Positions 33,583 to 42,825 are shown, counted from the stretch's first letter. The stretch: 64,000 nt of DNA from Leisingera aquaemixtae (GCF_001458395.1 NZ_CYSR01000010.1:86578-150577), one strand, 5' to 3'. Notes: a model not told the origin generated them from the letters alone. Numbers and translations: made by a program.

Positions 33583-34980
33583 TCAGCCGAATACTTTGGT
33601 CAGGGCCTTGTCGACCGCGTCGCAGATTGCGTCGATATCGTCTGCGGTGGCGATCAGCGCCGGGCTGAAGCACAGGGTGTTGTTGCGCCCCGGCAGCGAG
33701 CGGTTGGTCACGCCGATGATCACCCCCTGCGCGCCGCATTCCGCGACCACCTGCTGGGCCAGCTTCTCGTCCACCGGCTCCTTGGTGTCGCGGTCCTGAA
33801 CCAGCTCGGCACCCAGGAACAACCCCTTGCCGCGCACGTCGCCGATCACGGCGTGCTTTTCCTGCAGCTTGCGCAGGTTGTTCAGCATCCGCTCACCCAT
33901 GGCAACGCAGTTGTCCAGCAGGTTCTCGTCCTCGATGATGCGCATGTTTTCCAGCGCCGCTGCGGGGCCCGCGGTGCAGCCGCCGAAGGTGGAGATGTCG
34001 CGGAAGTAGTTCATCGGATCGCCCGCGTCGTCCTTGAACATCTCAAAGACTTCCTCGGTGGTCACCATGCAGGCAATTGCGGCATAGCCGGAGGCGACGC
34101 CCTTGGCCATGGTCACAAAGTCCGGCTTGATGCCGTACTGCTGGTAGCCGAACCATTTGCCGGTGCGGCCGACACCGCAGACCACTTCGTCGATGTGCAG
34201 CAGGATGTCATACTTCTGGCAGATCTCCTGCACGCGCTCCCAATAGCCTTCGGGGGCTTCGATGACACCGCCGCCTGCGGTCACCGGCTCCAGGCACAGG
34301 GCGCCAACGGTTTCCGGGCCTTCGCGCAGGATCACTTCCTCGATGGCGTCTGCAGCGGCGATACCAAATTCGCGGCCGGAAAGGTGCTCCAGGCCCAGCT
34401 CATGCTTGCGGTATTCCATGCAGTGCGGCACGCGGACAAAGTCCGGCGCAAAGGGGCCGTACTGCGCGTTGCGCTCGTCCTGGCCGCCCGCCGACATGGT
34501 GGCCAGGGTGGAGCCGTGATAGTCGCGGTCGCGGTACAGGATTTTGGTCTTTTTGCCGCCGTATTTCTTGTGGGCGATCTGGCGGATCATCTTAAAGGCC
34601 TTCTCGTTGGCCTCCGATCCGGAGTTGGTGTAGTAGACGCGGGTCATGCCCGGCATCTTGGAGATCAGCTTTTCAGCAAACAGCGCGCCAGGGATGGAGC
34701 CGGCCGAGTTGGCAAAATAGCAGACCTTCATCAGCTGGTCGTAAACGGCCTTGCAGACGCTCTCGCGGCCATAGCCGACGTTGACGGTCCAGACCCCGCC
34801 GGAAACCGCATCTAGGAATTCCTTGCCGTTCTGATCCCAGACACGCATGCCCTTGCCTTCGACAATGATGCGCGGATCCGCGCTTTCCAGCGCCTTGTGC
34901 TGGAACAGGTGGTGCCACATGTGGGCCTTGTCGGCCTCCACCACGCGGGAGAGATCGTTTTCGTTGAACGTGCCGTCCAT
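33583..34980 (-). CDS. tpa: taurine-pyruvate aminotransferase
   Basis: This 465-residue class III aminotransferase starts MDGTFNENDLSRVVEADKAH. The PLP Lys293 is in FVTMAKGVASGYAAIA and the preceding Asp264 in LLHIDEVVCGVGRTG. Sequence and length fit Tpa of Rhodobacteraceae; it turns taurine and pyruvate into sulfoacetaldehyde and alanine. It is transcribed separately from xsc, with its own terminator at 33528-33555 and a TauR-type operator at 35081-35113. Homotaurine or beta-alanine aminotransferase is the alternative, made unlikely by the xsc-tauR context. Confidence 0.93.
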   Translation of the reverse strand: MDGTFNENDLSRVVEADKAHMWHHLFQHKALESADPRIIVEGKGMRVWDQNGKEFLDAVSGGVWTVNVGYGRESVCKAVYDQLMKVCYFANSAGSIPGALFAEKLISKMPGMTRVYYTNSGSEANEKAFKMIRQIAHKKYGGKKTKILYRDRDYHGSTLATMSAGGQDERNAQYGPFAPDFVRVPHCMEYRKHELGLEHLSGREFGIAAADAIEEVILREGPETVGALCLEPVTAGGGVIEAPEGYWERVQEICQKYDILLHIDEVVCGVGRTGKWFGYQQYGIKPDFVTMAKGVASGYAAIACMVTTEEVFEMFKDDAGDPMNYFRDISTFGGCTAGPAAALENMRIIEDENLLDNCVAMGERMLNNLRKLQEKHAVIGDVRGKGLFLGAELVQDRDTKEPVDEKLAQQVVAECGAQGVIIGVTNRSLPGRNNTLCFSPALIATADDIDAICDAVDKALTKVFG

Positions 34981-35080
34981 GACATGTCCTTTCGGCGTTG
35001 GAAGTGAATCGGGCTGCCCGGCACCCTACACGGGCTTTCAGGCGTATTGTGTACCAGAAACGTCAGTTTTGCGGAATTCG

Positions 35081-35113
35081 TTAGGGCCAGAGCATTTGCT
35101 TGCTTAGGTCCAG
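35081..35113 (-). promoter_or_regulatory. putative TauR operator upstream of tpa
   Basis: On the minus strand CTGGACCTAA (35104-35113) and CTGGCCCTAA (35081-35090) are direct repeats exactly 23 bp apart, about 100 bp upstream of the tpa start. This is the clearest of the three TauR-like pairs. Confidence 0.8.
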
Positions 35114-35271
35114 AGGCGGCACCCGGGCGCGAGGCGGCGGCGGACCGCAGGTGCGGGCAGATAAAACAAATGTTCTGACGCTGTATCCTTGAGACCGGAT
35201 GTGCCGACGGGCCAAGCTGCGGGCAGCCCGGATACGAGTCGCACCGGGTCAGGCGGCAACGGAGGAGAGCG

Positions 35272-36051
35272 GTGGAATACAGTTTGATGGTGGCGCCCAA
35301 CGGGGCCCGGCGGGGGCGCGGGGATCACCCGCAGCTGCCGGTGACGCCGCAGCAGACGGCGGAAACCGCAGCGGCCTGTTTCGCTGCAGGTGCCCACGCG
35401 CTGCATCTGCATGTGCGCGATGGTGACGGGCGGCACTCGCTGGATGCTGGGCGCTACCGCGAAGCCCTTGATGCGGTGCGCGAAAGCGCGCCGGAAATGG
35501 CGGTGCAAATCACCACGGAAAGCGCCGGCATCTATGATGTGGCGGCCCAGTTCGCCTGTCTGGAGGCGCTGCGCCCGGCAGCGGCCTCTGTCTCGGTGCG
35601 GGAAATGGCGCGGGATCCGGACCTGGCCGCGCGCGCCTACGCCTTATGTGCGGAGGCAGGCACGCAGGTGCAGCATATTCTATACGGTCCGGACTGCATC
35701 GCCCGGCTGCGCGTCTGGTATCAGGACGGCATTGTCCCGGCTGCCATGCGCCATGCGATCTTTGTCTTGGGCAAATACACTCCGCCGGTTCTGGCCCGGC
35801 CCGAAGGGCTTGCTGTCTTTCAGGACGCTGCGGCGGATCTGCGCCTCAGCTGGGCTGCCTGCGCCTTTGGCCGCAATGAGCAAGCCTGCCTGCTGGCGGC
35901 GGTTGCCGCTGGAGGGGATGCGCGAATCGGATTTGAGAATAACATCGAAACACCGGATGGCGGGCTGCTGGCAGACAATGCGGCCTCTGTTACCGCCTTC
36001 GTTCAGGCCGCAAAGGCCCAGGGCCATACCCTCAAGGAGTGCCGATCATGA
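35272..36051 (+). CDS. BKACE-family (DUF849) beta-keto acid cleavage enzyme
   Basis: The 259-residue protein starts at a GTG with GGAGGAGAGCG upstream (MEYSLMVAPNGARRGRGDHP). The family landmarks PNGARR, HALHLHVRDGDGRHSLD and ITTESAGIY with the later GFENNIETPDG are present; the histidine pair in HLHVRD binds the metal. BKACE enzymes transfer acetyl from acetyl-CoA to a beta-keto acid, giving acetoacetate and a new acyl-CoA. It overlaps a class III aminotransferase gene by 4 bp (ATGA), which suggests the keto acid is made from an amino-group-bearing precursor. The substrate is not known. At 259 residues it is shorter than many members (about 270-310). Confidence 0.85.
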   Translation: MEYSLMVAPNGARRGRGDHPQLPVTPQQTAETAAACFAAGAHALHLHVRDGDGRHSLDAGRYREALDAVRESAPEMAVQITTESAGIYDVAAQFACLEALRPAAASVSVREMARDPDLAARAYALCAEAGTQVQHILYGPDCIARLRVWYQDGIVPAAMRHAIFVLGKYTPPVLARPEGLAVFQDAAADLRLSWAACAFGRNEQACLLAAVAAGGDARIGFENNIETPDGGLLADNAASVTAFVQAAKAQGHTLKECRS

Positions 36052-37376
36052 GTCATGTCTTTCCCCGCCACACCAAAGCCAGCCTGCCCACCGCCGTTGC
36101 CGGTGACGGCTGCTATCTGATCGACGCGGACGGCAAGCGCTATTTCGATGGCTCCGGCGGCGCCGCGGTCTCCTGCCTTGGCCATTCCGACGCCGATGTG
36201 ATCAAGGCGGTGCAGGAGCAGGTCGGCAAGCTGGCCTTTGCTCATACCGGCTTTCTCACTTCGGAACCGGCGGAGGAACTGGCGGACCTGCTGGTGGCCA
36301 ACGCGCCGGGGGACATTGACCGGGTCTATTTCGTTTCCGGCGGGTCGGAGGCGACCGAGGCTGCCATCAAACTGGCCCGCCAGTACCACCTGGAGCGCGG
36401 CGAGCCGCAGCGCCGGCACATCATCGCCCGCAAGCAGAGCTACCACGGCAACACCCTTGGAGCGCTGGCCGCTGGCGGCAATGAATGGCGCCGCACCCAG
36501 TTTGCACCGCTGCTGATCGGCATCTCCCACATCTCACCCTGTTACGAATACACCGGCCGGGGAGAGGGCGAGAGCAGCTATGACTACGGCCAGCGGGTGG
36601 CAAATGAGCTGGAAGCGGAAATCCTGCGCCTTGGCCCGGATTCGGTGATGGCCTTCATGGCGGAGCCGGTTGTCGGCGCCACCTCCGGTGCGGTGCCGGC
36701 AGTTGAGGGCTATTTCAAGCGCATCCGCGAGATCTGCGACCAGTACGGCGTGCTGCTGATCCTGGATGAGGTGATGTGCGGTATGGGCCGCACCGGGCAT
36801 CTGTTCGCCTGCGAGGCGGATGGCGTGGCGCCCGATATCCTGTGTATCGCCAAGGGGTTGGGGGCCGGTTACCAGCCGATCGGCGCGATGCTCTGCACCC
36901 GGCAGATTTATGAGGCGATCGAGCATGGCTCCGGTTTCTTCCAGCACGGCCACACCTATATCGGCCATCCCGTAGCGACCGCTGCGGGCCTCGCCGTGGT
37001 CAAGGCGATGCTGGAGCGCGGCCTGGTGCAGCGCTGCGCTGAGATGGGAGAGAAGTTGCAGGCGGCGCTGGAGGAGCGTTTCGGCCAGCATCCCAACGTG
37101 GGCGACATCCGCGGCCGCGGCCTGTTCCGCGGGGTGGAGCTGGTGGCCGACCGCGCCACCAAGCAGCCGTTTGATCCCGCGCTGGGACTGGCCGGGCGGA
37201 TCAAGAAGGCAGCCTTTCAGGCCGGGCTGATCTGCTACCCGATGGCGGGCACCCGCGACGGCCGGAACGGCGACCACATCCTGCTGGCGCCGCCCTTCAT
37301 CATCACCGAGGAGCAGATCACCGAGGTGGTGGACAAGCTGGAAACCGCGATCGCCCAGTGCCTGCCGCAGGGGTGA
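36048..37376 (+). CDS. class III aminotransferase (omega- or beta-amino acid type)
   Basis: This 442-residue PLP enzyme starts MSHVFPRHTKASLPTAVAGD. PLP-binding residues are SGGSEATEAAIKLA (97-110), Asp240 in LILDEVMCGMGRTG and Lys269 in CIAKGLGAGYQPIGA. It is similar to the aspartate aminotransferase family of class III that acts on omega-amines or beta-amino acids with pyruvate or 2-oxoglutarate. The overlap with the BKACE gene suggests that its keto product feeds that enzyme. It is a different subgroup from the tpa product 1.1 kb upstream, so it is not a simple duplicate. Exact donor unknown. Confidence 0.88.
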   Translation: MSHVFPRHTKASLPTAVAGDGCYLIDADGKRYFDGSGGAAVSCLGHSDADVIKAVQEQVGKLAFAHTGFLTSEPAEELADLLVANAPGDIDRVYFVSGGSEATEAAIKLARQYHLERGEPQRRHIIARKQSYHGNTLGALAAGGNEWRRTQFAPLLIGISHISPCYEYTGRGEGESSYDYGQRVANELEAEILRLGPDSVMAFMAEPVVGATSGAVPAVEGYFKRIREICDQYGVLLILDEVMCGMGRTGHLFACEADGVAPDILCIAKGLGAGYQPIGAMLCTRQIYEAIEHGSGFFQHGHTYIGHPVATAAGLAVVKAMLERGLVQRCAEMGEKLQAALEERFGQHPNVGDIRGRGLFRGVELVADRATKQPFDPALGLAGRIKKAAFQAGLICYPMAGTRDGRNGDHILLAPPFIITEEQITEVVDKLETAIAQCLPQG

Positions 37377-37428
37377 ACCTGACTGGTACAGAGTCCTTTC
37401 GCCTGTCGCGCCAGGGCAGGCACGCGTC

Positions 37429-37448
37429 CGCCCGCCCCACGGCGGGCG
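37429..37448 (+). terminator. hairpin after the aminotransferase gene
   Basis: CGCCCGCC and GGCGGGCG pair over a CCAC loop (37429-37436 with 37441-37448), between convergent genes; no T-tract. Confidence 0.45.
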
Positions 37449-37521
37449 CGTTCCGCACCCGCCCGGGCGAACGATCAGCGCACCGAACTGCGCCTAGGCG
37501 GTCTCCCGAAATCCGGGGCCG

Positions 37522-38187
37522 TCAAAACGTCTTTTCTGCCTGTCCCAGTTGCTCCAGAATGCTGGCGTAGTTCTCGACCCCTTGCGCGCCGGTCACCAGG
37601 TGGCGGCCGTTGAACACCATGGCAGGCACGCCGCGGATGCCTTGCTGCACCCAGAAGGCCTCGCGCTGTCGCACGTTGTCCGCGTGTTTGCCACTCTCCA
37701 GGGCCGCTCGCGCATCGGTACCGTCCAAGCCGAGGCTTTCGGCGGTTTGCACCAGCACATCAGTATCCGAGACATCCTTGCCATCAGTGAAATACGCGCT
37801 CAGCAGCGCCTGTTTCATCTCGTGGCCCTTGCCGTGCTCTTCGGCCCATTCGATCAGCTGATGCGCCTGAAAGGTGTTGTAGATCCGCATCCCGTCAAAG
37901 AAGCGGAAGGTGAAGCCCAGGGCCTCGCCCAGTTCCGTCAGCTGCGCCCGCACTTGGGCCGACTGCTCTGCCGTGCTGCCGTATTTCGCGGCCAGATGCT
38001 CGCGCAGGTCTTCGCCTTCGGGCGCCATATCCGGGTTCAGCTCAAACGGCTGCCAGTGGATGTCCAATGCCACCCCGGCGCGGCGGGCGGCAAAGGCCAG
38101 CTGGTTGTAGCCGACCGCGCACCACGGGCAGACCACGTCGGAAATGATATCGACCCGCAGGGCGGGGCTGTGGGCGGTCTCTGTCAT
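37522..38187 (-). CDS. DsbA-family oxidoreductase (FrnE/HCCA isomerase-like)
   Basis: The 221-residue protein starts MTETAHSPALRVDIISDVVC at 38187; the longer upstream frame is spurious. The DSBA-type thioredoxin fold has the CPWC active site in ISDVVCPWCAVGYNQL, the helical insert through FFDGMRIYNTFQAHQLIEWA, and the GIRGVPAMVFNGRHLVTGAQ cis-Pro loop. No signal peptide, so it acts in the cytoplasm like FrnE, a disulfide isomerase or glutathione-linked redox protein. It is divergent from the PLP enzyme gene at 38393. Confidence 0.9.
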   Translation of the reverse strand: MTETAHSPALRVDIISDVVCPWCAVGYNQLAFAARRAGVALDIHWQPFELNPDMAPEGEDLREHLAAKYGSTAEQSAQVRAQLTELGEALGFTFRFFDGMRIYNTFQAHQLIEWAEEHGKGHEMKQALLSAYFTDGKDVSDTDVLVQTAESLGLDGTDARAALESGKHADNVRQREAFWVQQGIRGVPAMVFNGRHLVTGAQGVENYASILEQLGQAEKTF

Positions 38188-38392
38188 GGCGCGTATCCTT
38201 GGATTTCCAGTGCTTCGCAGGGACATGGGGGCGCAGCGCCTGGAAAGCAACCGCTGCCCCCGGGGCCTTGCCCGGCTGCGCAATCTGCGCCAACGTGATG
38301 CGGTCCGGACAGGATGCGGTCAAAAGTCCCGGTGGCCGCCTGCCTTCGGGCGGCGCCGCTTCCGCAGCTTGACCCGTAAGAAAGAGACCGCA

Positions 38393-39424
38393 ATGTCCCG
38401 CATAGACACGCTGCTTTCCCCCTTCCCCCGGGCCAGCCTGCTGTCGCAGCCGACCCCGCTGGAGCGGCTGGACCGCCTGTCGCAGGAGCTGGGCCTCGAC
38501 CTCTGGATCAAGCGCGATGACCTCACGGGCCTCAGCTTTGGCGGCAACAAGACCCGGCAGCTGGAGTTCTATATCGGCGCTGCGCTGGCGGCCCGGGCGG
38601 ACACCATCCTGATCACCGGCGCGGTGCAGTCGAACTTTACCCGCACCGCCGCCGCGGCGGCCGCGAAATACGGGATGCAGGCGGTATTGCAGCGGGAGGA
38701 GCGGGTGCCCGGAATGGACCCGCTCTACCACCGTTCGGGCAATGTCTTCCTGGCGGATATACTGGGTGCAGATATCATGAGTTATCCGGAAGGGGAGGAC
38801 GAGGCCGGCGCGGATGCCGCATTGGAAGCGCGGGCAGAGCAGCTGCGCGCGGCAGGCCGCACTCCTTACATCATCCCGCTGGCGCTTGGCCATCCGCCGC
38901 TGGGCGCGCTGGGCTATGTTCGGGGCGGGGCGGAACTGGCGGCGCAAATTGGCGGTTTTGATGCCGCGGTGGTGCCCTCGGGGAGCGGGGCCACCCATGG
39001 CGGGTTCCTGACCGGAGTGCGCCTGGCCGGCATTACCGCGCGGGTCTATGGTATCTGCGTGCGCCGCGATGCCCGGCAGCAAAAGGCGCGGTTGGAGCAG
39101 GTGACCGCAGAGCTGGCCAGGCTGATGAACATTCCGCGGCCGTTTTCCGGCGACGGCATCCTCACCTGGGACGGCGCCTTGGCACCCGGTTACGGCCGTG
39201 CAGGCGGCACGGCACGCGCCGCGCTCCAGCGCATGGCCGCGGCTGAGGGGATCCTGCTGGACCCGGTTTATTCCGCCAAGACCTTTGCCGGGCTGCTGGG
39301 GCTGCTGGAACAGGGCATCATCCGCAAGGGGCAGAAAGTGCTGCTGCTGCACACCGGCGGGCTGCCCGCGCTGTTTGCCTATCAGAACGCGCTCGGCTTC
39401 GGCAGCGGCGCAGGCGCGCCATGA
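38393..39424 (+). CDS. PLP-dependent D-cysteine desulfhydrase / ACC deaminase family enzyme
   Basis: The 343-residue protein starts MSRIDTLLSPFPRASLLSQP at 38393, after AAGAAAGAGACCGCA. The PLP Lys is in LSFGGNKTRQLEFYIGAAL, followed by the ITGAVQSNFTRTAAAAAAKYG segment and the SGSGATHGGFLTG phosphate loop. The family includes D-cysteine desulfhydrase, ACC deaminase and the roseobacter L-cysteate sulfo-lyase CuyA. CuyA as I recall has QSNH where this has QSNF, so the substrate is open. A sulfonated or thiol amino acid would fit the surrounding sulfur genes. It overlaps the fructokinase gene by 4 bp. Confidence 0.85.
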   Translation: MSRIDTLLSPFPRASLLSQPTPLERLDRLSQELGLDLWIKRDDLTGLSFGGNKTRQLEFYIGAALAARADTILITGAVQSNFTRTAAAAAAKYGMQAVLQREERVPGMDPLYHRSGNVFLADILGADIMSYPEGEDEAGADAALEARAEQLRAAGRTPYIIPLALGHPPLGALGYVRGGAELAAQIGGFDAAVVPSGSGATHGGFLTGVRLAGITARVYGICVRRDARQQKARLEQVTAELARLMNIPRPFSGDGILTWDGALAPGYGRAGGTARAALQRMAAAEGILLDPVYSAKTFAGLLGLLEQGIIRKGQKVLLLHTGGLPALFAYQNALGFGSGAGAP

Positions 39425-40350
39425 TCCTCTGCTGCGGCGAAGCGCTGATCGACATGATCCCCGGCGAGACCGCAACGGGGCAGGCGGCATATGTCCCGCA
39501 TGGCGGCGGCGCTTCGTTCAATACCGCGCTGGCGCTTGGCCGCCTCGGCGTGCAGGCAGGGCTGTTCACCGGGCTGTCCACGGATGTGTTCGGGCAGCAG
39601 CTGACGCAGGCGCTGGCGGCGGCTGGTGTGGATACCTCGCTGGCGGTCACCAGCCCAAGGCCTTGCACCCTGGCCTTTGTCCACCTGACGGACGGGGACG
39701 CCAGTTACAGTTTTTTTGACACCGGTTCCGCCGGCTCGTCGCTCACCCCGCAGGCGCTGCCGGACTTGCCGGACAGCGTGAGCGCGCTGCTGCTTGGCGG
39801 CATCAGCCTGTGCAACCCGCCTGCGGCAGACGCCTATCTGGCGCTGTCGCAGCGCGAGGCTGGCCGCCGGCCTGTGATGCTGGATCCGAACGTGCGGGCC
39901 GGGTTTTCACGGGATGAGGCCGCCTACCGCGCGCGGCTGGAGAAAATGGTAGCGCTGGCGGATATCGTGAAGGTGTCTGAGGAGGACCTTTCCTGGCTTT
40001 GTCCCCGCGGGGACACGCGCACCAAACTGAGCGGGCTGTTCGCTGCCGGGCCGAAACTGATACTGCTGACCCGCGGCCGGGAAGGGGCAGAGGCCTATCT
40101 GCCGGACGGGCAGGTTGTGACCGCCGCGGCGGTGCCTGTCACTGTTGCCGACACGGTCGGGGCGGGCGACACCTTCAACGCAGGCTTCCTGGCGATGGCG
40201 CAGGAGCGAGGGGTGCTGAAGGCGGCGGCCTCCGGGGAAATTGCCGAACCGGATTTGAAGGCCTGCTTGCGGTTTGCCGTGAGGGCGGCGGCTGTGTCGG
40301 TTTCGCGCGCCGGTGCAAACCCGCCGTGGCGCGCGGAAGTGCCAGAGTGA
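39421..40350 (+). CDS. PfkB-family sugar kinase (fructokinase-like)
   Basis: This 309-residue kinase starts MILCCGEALIDMIPGETATG, overlapping the preceding stop (ATGA). PfkB motifs are VPHGGGASFNTALALGRLG and DTVGAGDTFNAGF with catalytic Asp250. It most resembles bacterial fructokinase/2-dehydro-3-deoxygluconokinase proteins. It is convergent with eda-edd, 12 bp from the eda stop, which suggests a role in hexose or 2-keto-3-deoxygluconate entry into the Entner-Doudoroff route (inference). Confidence 0.85.
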   Translation: MILCCGEALIDMIPGETATGQAAYVPHGGGASFNTALALGRLGVQAGLFTGLSTDVFGQQLTQALAAAGVDTSLAVTSPRPCTLAFVHLTDGDASYSFFDTGSAGSSLTPQALPDLPDSVSALLLGGISLCNPPAADAYLALSQREAGRRPVMLDPNVRAGFSRDEAAYRARLEKMVALADIVKVSEEDLSWLCPRGDTRTKLSGLFAAGPKLILLTRGREGAEAYLPDGQVVTAAAVPVTVADTVGAGDTFNAGFLAMAQERGVLKAAASGEIAEPDLKACLRFAVRAAAVSVSRAGANPPWRAEVPE

Positions 40351-40362
40351 TTTTGCGCTGGC

Positions 40363-41013
40363 TTAACTTTTGCCCAGCTTGCTGGCGTCGCGTGCCAGAA
40401 CCTCGATGGCACCCCAGTCGCCGGCCTTGACCAGATCCGCGGGAGCCACCCAACTGCCGCCGGCGCAGACCACATTGGGCAGGCTCAGGTAGCTTTCGGC
40501 ATTAGCCGGGCTAATGCCGCCGGTGGGGCAGAAGGAGATCTGCGGCAGCGGTGCGCCGATGGCTTTCAGTGCCGGGGCACCGCCCGAGGCCTCAGCCGGG
40601 AAGAACTTGAGCATCCCGTAGCCGCGGGCCAAGAGCCGCATCGCCTCGGTCGCGGTGGCCGCGCCGGGCAAGAGCGGCAGGCCGATCGCTTCGCAGGCGT
40701 CGAGCAGGGCATCGGTCGCACCGGGGGAGACGCCGAACTGGGCGCCGGCCTCCTTGGCGGCTTCAGCGTCCTTGGGAGTGACCAGCGTGCCGGCCCCGAC
40801 AACGCCGCCCTTCACCTGTGCCATCTCCCGGATCACGTCCAGCGCAGCGCCGGTCCGCAGGGTGACTTCCAGCGCGGGCAGGCCGCCCGCAACCAGCGCC
40901 TGGGCCAACGGACGGGCGCGGGCCGCATCCTCCACCACCAGCACCGGCATCACCGGCGCCAGGGCGCAAATCTCGCAGGTGCGCAGGCTGGCGTCCTGTG
41001 GGGTTATCCGCAT
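40363..41013 (-). CDS. eda: 2-dehydro-3-deoxyphosphogluconate aldolase
   Basis: This 216-residue KDPG aldolase starts MRITPQDASLRTCEICALAP. The conserved LEVTLRTGAALD holds Glu49, VGAGTLVTPKDAEAAKEAG follows, and the Schiff-base Lys136 is in YGMLKFFPAEASGG. It splits KDPG into pyruvate and glyceraldehyde 3-phosphate. Its start lies 3 bp after the edd stop, so it is the last gene of zwf-edd-eda. Confidence 0.95.
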   Translation of the reverse strand: MRITPQDASLRTCEICALAPVMPVLVVEDAARARPLAQALVAGGLPALEVTLRTGAALDVIREMAQVKGGVVGAGTLVTPKDAEAAKEAGAQFGVSPGATDALLDACEAIGLPLLPGAATATEAMRLLARGYGMLKFFPAEASGGAPALKAIGAPLPQISFCPTGGISPANAESYLSLPNVVCAGGSWVAPADLVKAGDWGAIEVLARDASKLGKS

Positions 41014-41016
41014 GGT

Positions 41017-42825
41017 TTACACTCCAAACACGCTGGCGCCTTCGTCGGCCGAAGCGACCGAGCGGCGGAACAGGGAAAACAGCTCGCGCCCGGTGCCGTG
41101 CTGATGGGCGCTGAGGTCAGCGGTGGCGGGCTCGCGCTCCAGCGCGCCTTCGGTGAGGACTTCCAATGTGCCCTTGGCTGCATCCAGCCGCAGCACGTCG
41201 CCGTCCTGGATCCGGGAAATCGGCCCGCCGTCCAACGCCTCAGGCACCACGTGGATCGCTGCCGGCACCTTGCCGGAAGCGCCTGACATCCGGCCATCCG
41301 TGACCAGCGCCACCTTCTGGCCGCGGCCCTGCATGATGCCGAGGAAGGGGGTGAGGCTGTGCAGTTCCGGCATTCCGTTTGCCTTGGGGCCCTGAAAGCG
41401 CACCACCACGATCACGTCGCCGGTCAGCTCGCCCGCCTTGAAGGCGGTCTTGGCCTCCTCCTGGTCGTGAAAGACGCGGGCGGGGGCTTGGACCACGTGG
41501 TGCTCCTTCGCCACCGCCGAGACCTTGATGACCGCGGTGCCCAGGTTGCCGGCCAGCCGCTTCAGCCCGCCGGATTTCTGGAACGGCGCATCCGCCGGGC
41601 GCAGAACCGCGTCGTTCAGGCTCTGCCCCGGGCCTGGGCGGAAGGTGAGGCCGTCCTCCGTCAGGAAGGGTTCCTGCGTGTAATGCTCCAGCCCGTCGCC
41701 CGCCACCGTTCTGGTGTCCGGGTGCAGAAGGCCTGTTTTCAGCAGCTCGCCGATCATGTAGCCCAGCCCGCCGGCCGCGTGGAAATGGTTCACGTCGGCC
41801 AGCCCGTTGGGATAGACCCGGGCCAGGAGCGGCACCGCATCCGACAGCTCTGCAAAGTCCTGCCAGTCGAGCAGGATGCCGCCCGCCCGCGCCATGGCAA
41901 TCAGGTGGATCAGCAGATTGGTCGAGCCGCCGGTGGCCATCAGCCCGACGATGCCGTTGGCATAGGCCTTCTCGTCCAGAACGTCGCAAACCGGGGTGTA
42001 AGTGTTGCCAAGGGCGCTGAGCGACAGGGCGCGCTTGGCGCCCGCCACCGTCAGCGCCTCGCGCAGCGGCGTGCCCGGGTTCACGAAGGACGATCCGGGC
42101 AGATGCAGCCCCATGAACTCCATCAGCATCTGATTGGTGTTGGCGGTGCCGTAGAAGGTGCAGGTGCCGGGGCCGTGGTAGGCGGCCATCTCGGCCTTCA
42201 GCAGCTCCTCGCGGCCGATCTCGCCAGCGGCGAATTTCTGGCGGATATGCGCCTTTTCGTCATTGGCCAGGCCGCTGGTCATGGGTCCCGCGGGCAGGAA
42301 CACCGCCGGGATATGGCCGAACGCCTGGGCGCCGATCACCAGCCCCGGCACGATCTTGTCGCAGACGCCGAGAAACACCGCGGCGTCAAAGACGTTGTGG
42401 CTGAGCGCGACGCCGGTGGCCATGGCGATGGTGTCGCGGGAAAACAGGCTGAGCTCCATCCCGGCCTCGCCCTGGGTGACGCCGTCGCACATCGCGGGCA
42501 CCCCGCCCGCCACCTGCGCGGTGCCGCCGGCCTGGCGCACCGTATCGCGGATCAGCGCCGGGTAGGTCTCGAACGGCTGATGCGCCGACAGCATGTCGTT
42601 GTAGGCCGTGATAATTCCCAGATGCCCCTTGGAGGCCTCTGCCAGTGTCTGCTGGTCCGGTCCGGTGGCGGCATAGGCATGGGCCTGGCCGGAGCAGGAC
42701 AGATGTGCCCGCGCGGGCCCCTTGCCACGGGCCGCGCGCATCCGCTCCAGATAGGCTGCACGGGTGGTTTCGCTGCGGGCGATAATGCGGTCGGTGACGG
42801 CGGCCAGTGTGGAATTCAAGGTCAT
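41017..42825 (-). CDS. edd: phosphogluconate dehydratase
   Basis: This 602-residue enzyme of the IlvD/Edd family starts [20 protein letters not shown] at 42825. Motifs include [40 protein letters not shown] with a cluster cysteine, [19 protein letters not shown], and [20 protein letters not shown]. It dehydrates 6-phosphogluconate to KDPG. It lies between zwf and eda on the same strand, 49 bp after zwf. No pgl gene is in the cluster; many roseobacters have zwf-pgl together. Confidence 0.95.
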   Translation of the reverse strand: MTLNSTLAAVTDRIIARSETTRAAYLERMRAARGKGPARAHLSCSGQAHAYAATGPDQQTLAEASKGHLGIITAYNDMLSAHQPFETYPALIRDTVRQAGGTAQVAGGVPAMCDGVTQGEAGMELSLFSRDTIAMATGVALSHNVFDAAVFLGVCDKIVPGLVIGAQAFGHIPAVFLPAGPMTSGLANDEKAHIRQKFAAGEIGREELLKAEMAAYHGPGTCTFYGTANTNQMLMEFMGLHLPGSSFVNPGTPLREALTVAGAKRALSLSALGNTYTPVCDVLDEKAYANGIVGLMATGGSTNLLIHLIAMARAGGILLDWQDFAELSDAVPLLARVYPNGLADVNHFHAAGGLGYMIGELLKTGLLHPDTRTVAGDGLEHYTQEPFLTEDGLTFRPGPGQSLNDAVLRPADAPFQKSGGLKRLAGNLGTAVIKVSAVAKEHHVVQAPARVFHDQEEAKTAFKAGELTGDVIVVVRFQGPKANGMPELHSLTPFLGIMQGRGQKVALVTDGRMSGASGKVPAAIHVVPEALDGGPISRIQDGDVLRLDAAKGTLEVLTEGALEREPATADLSAHQHGTGRELFSLFRRSVASADEGASVFGV

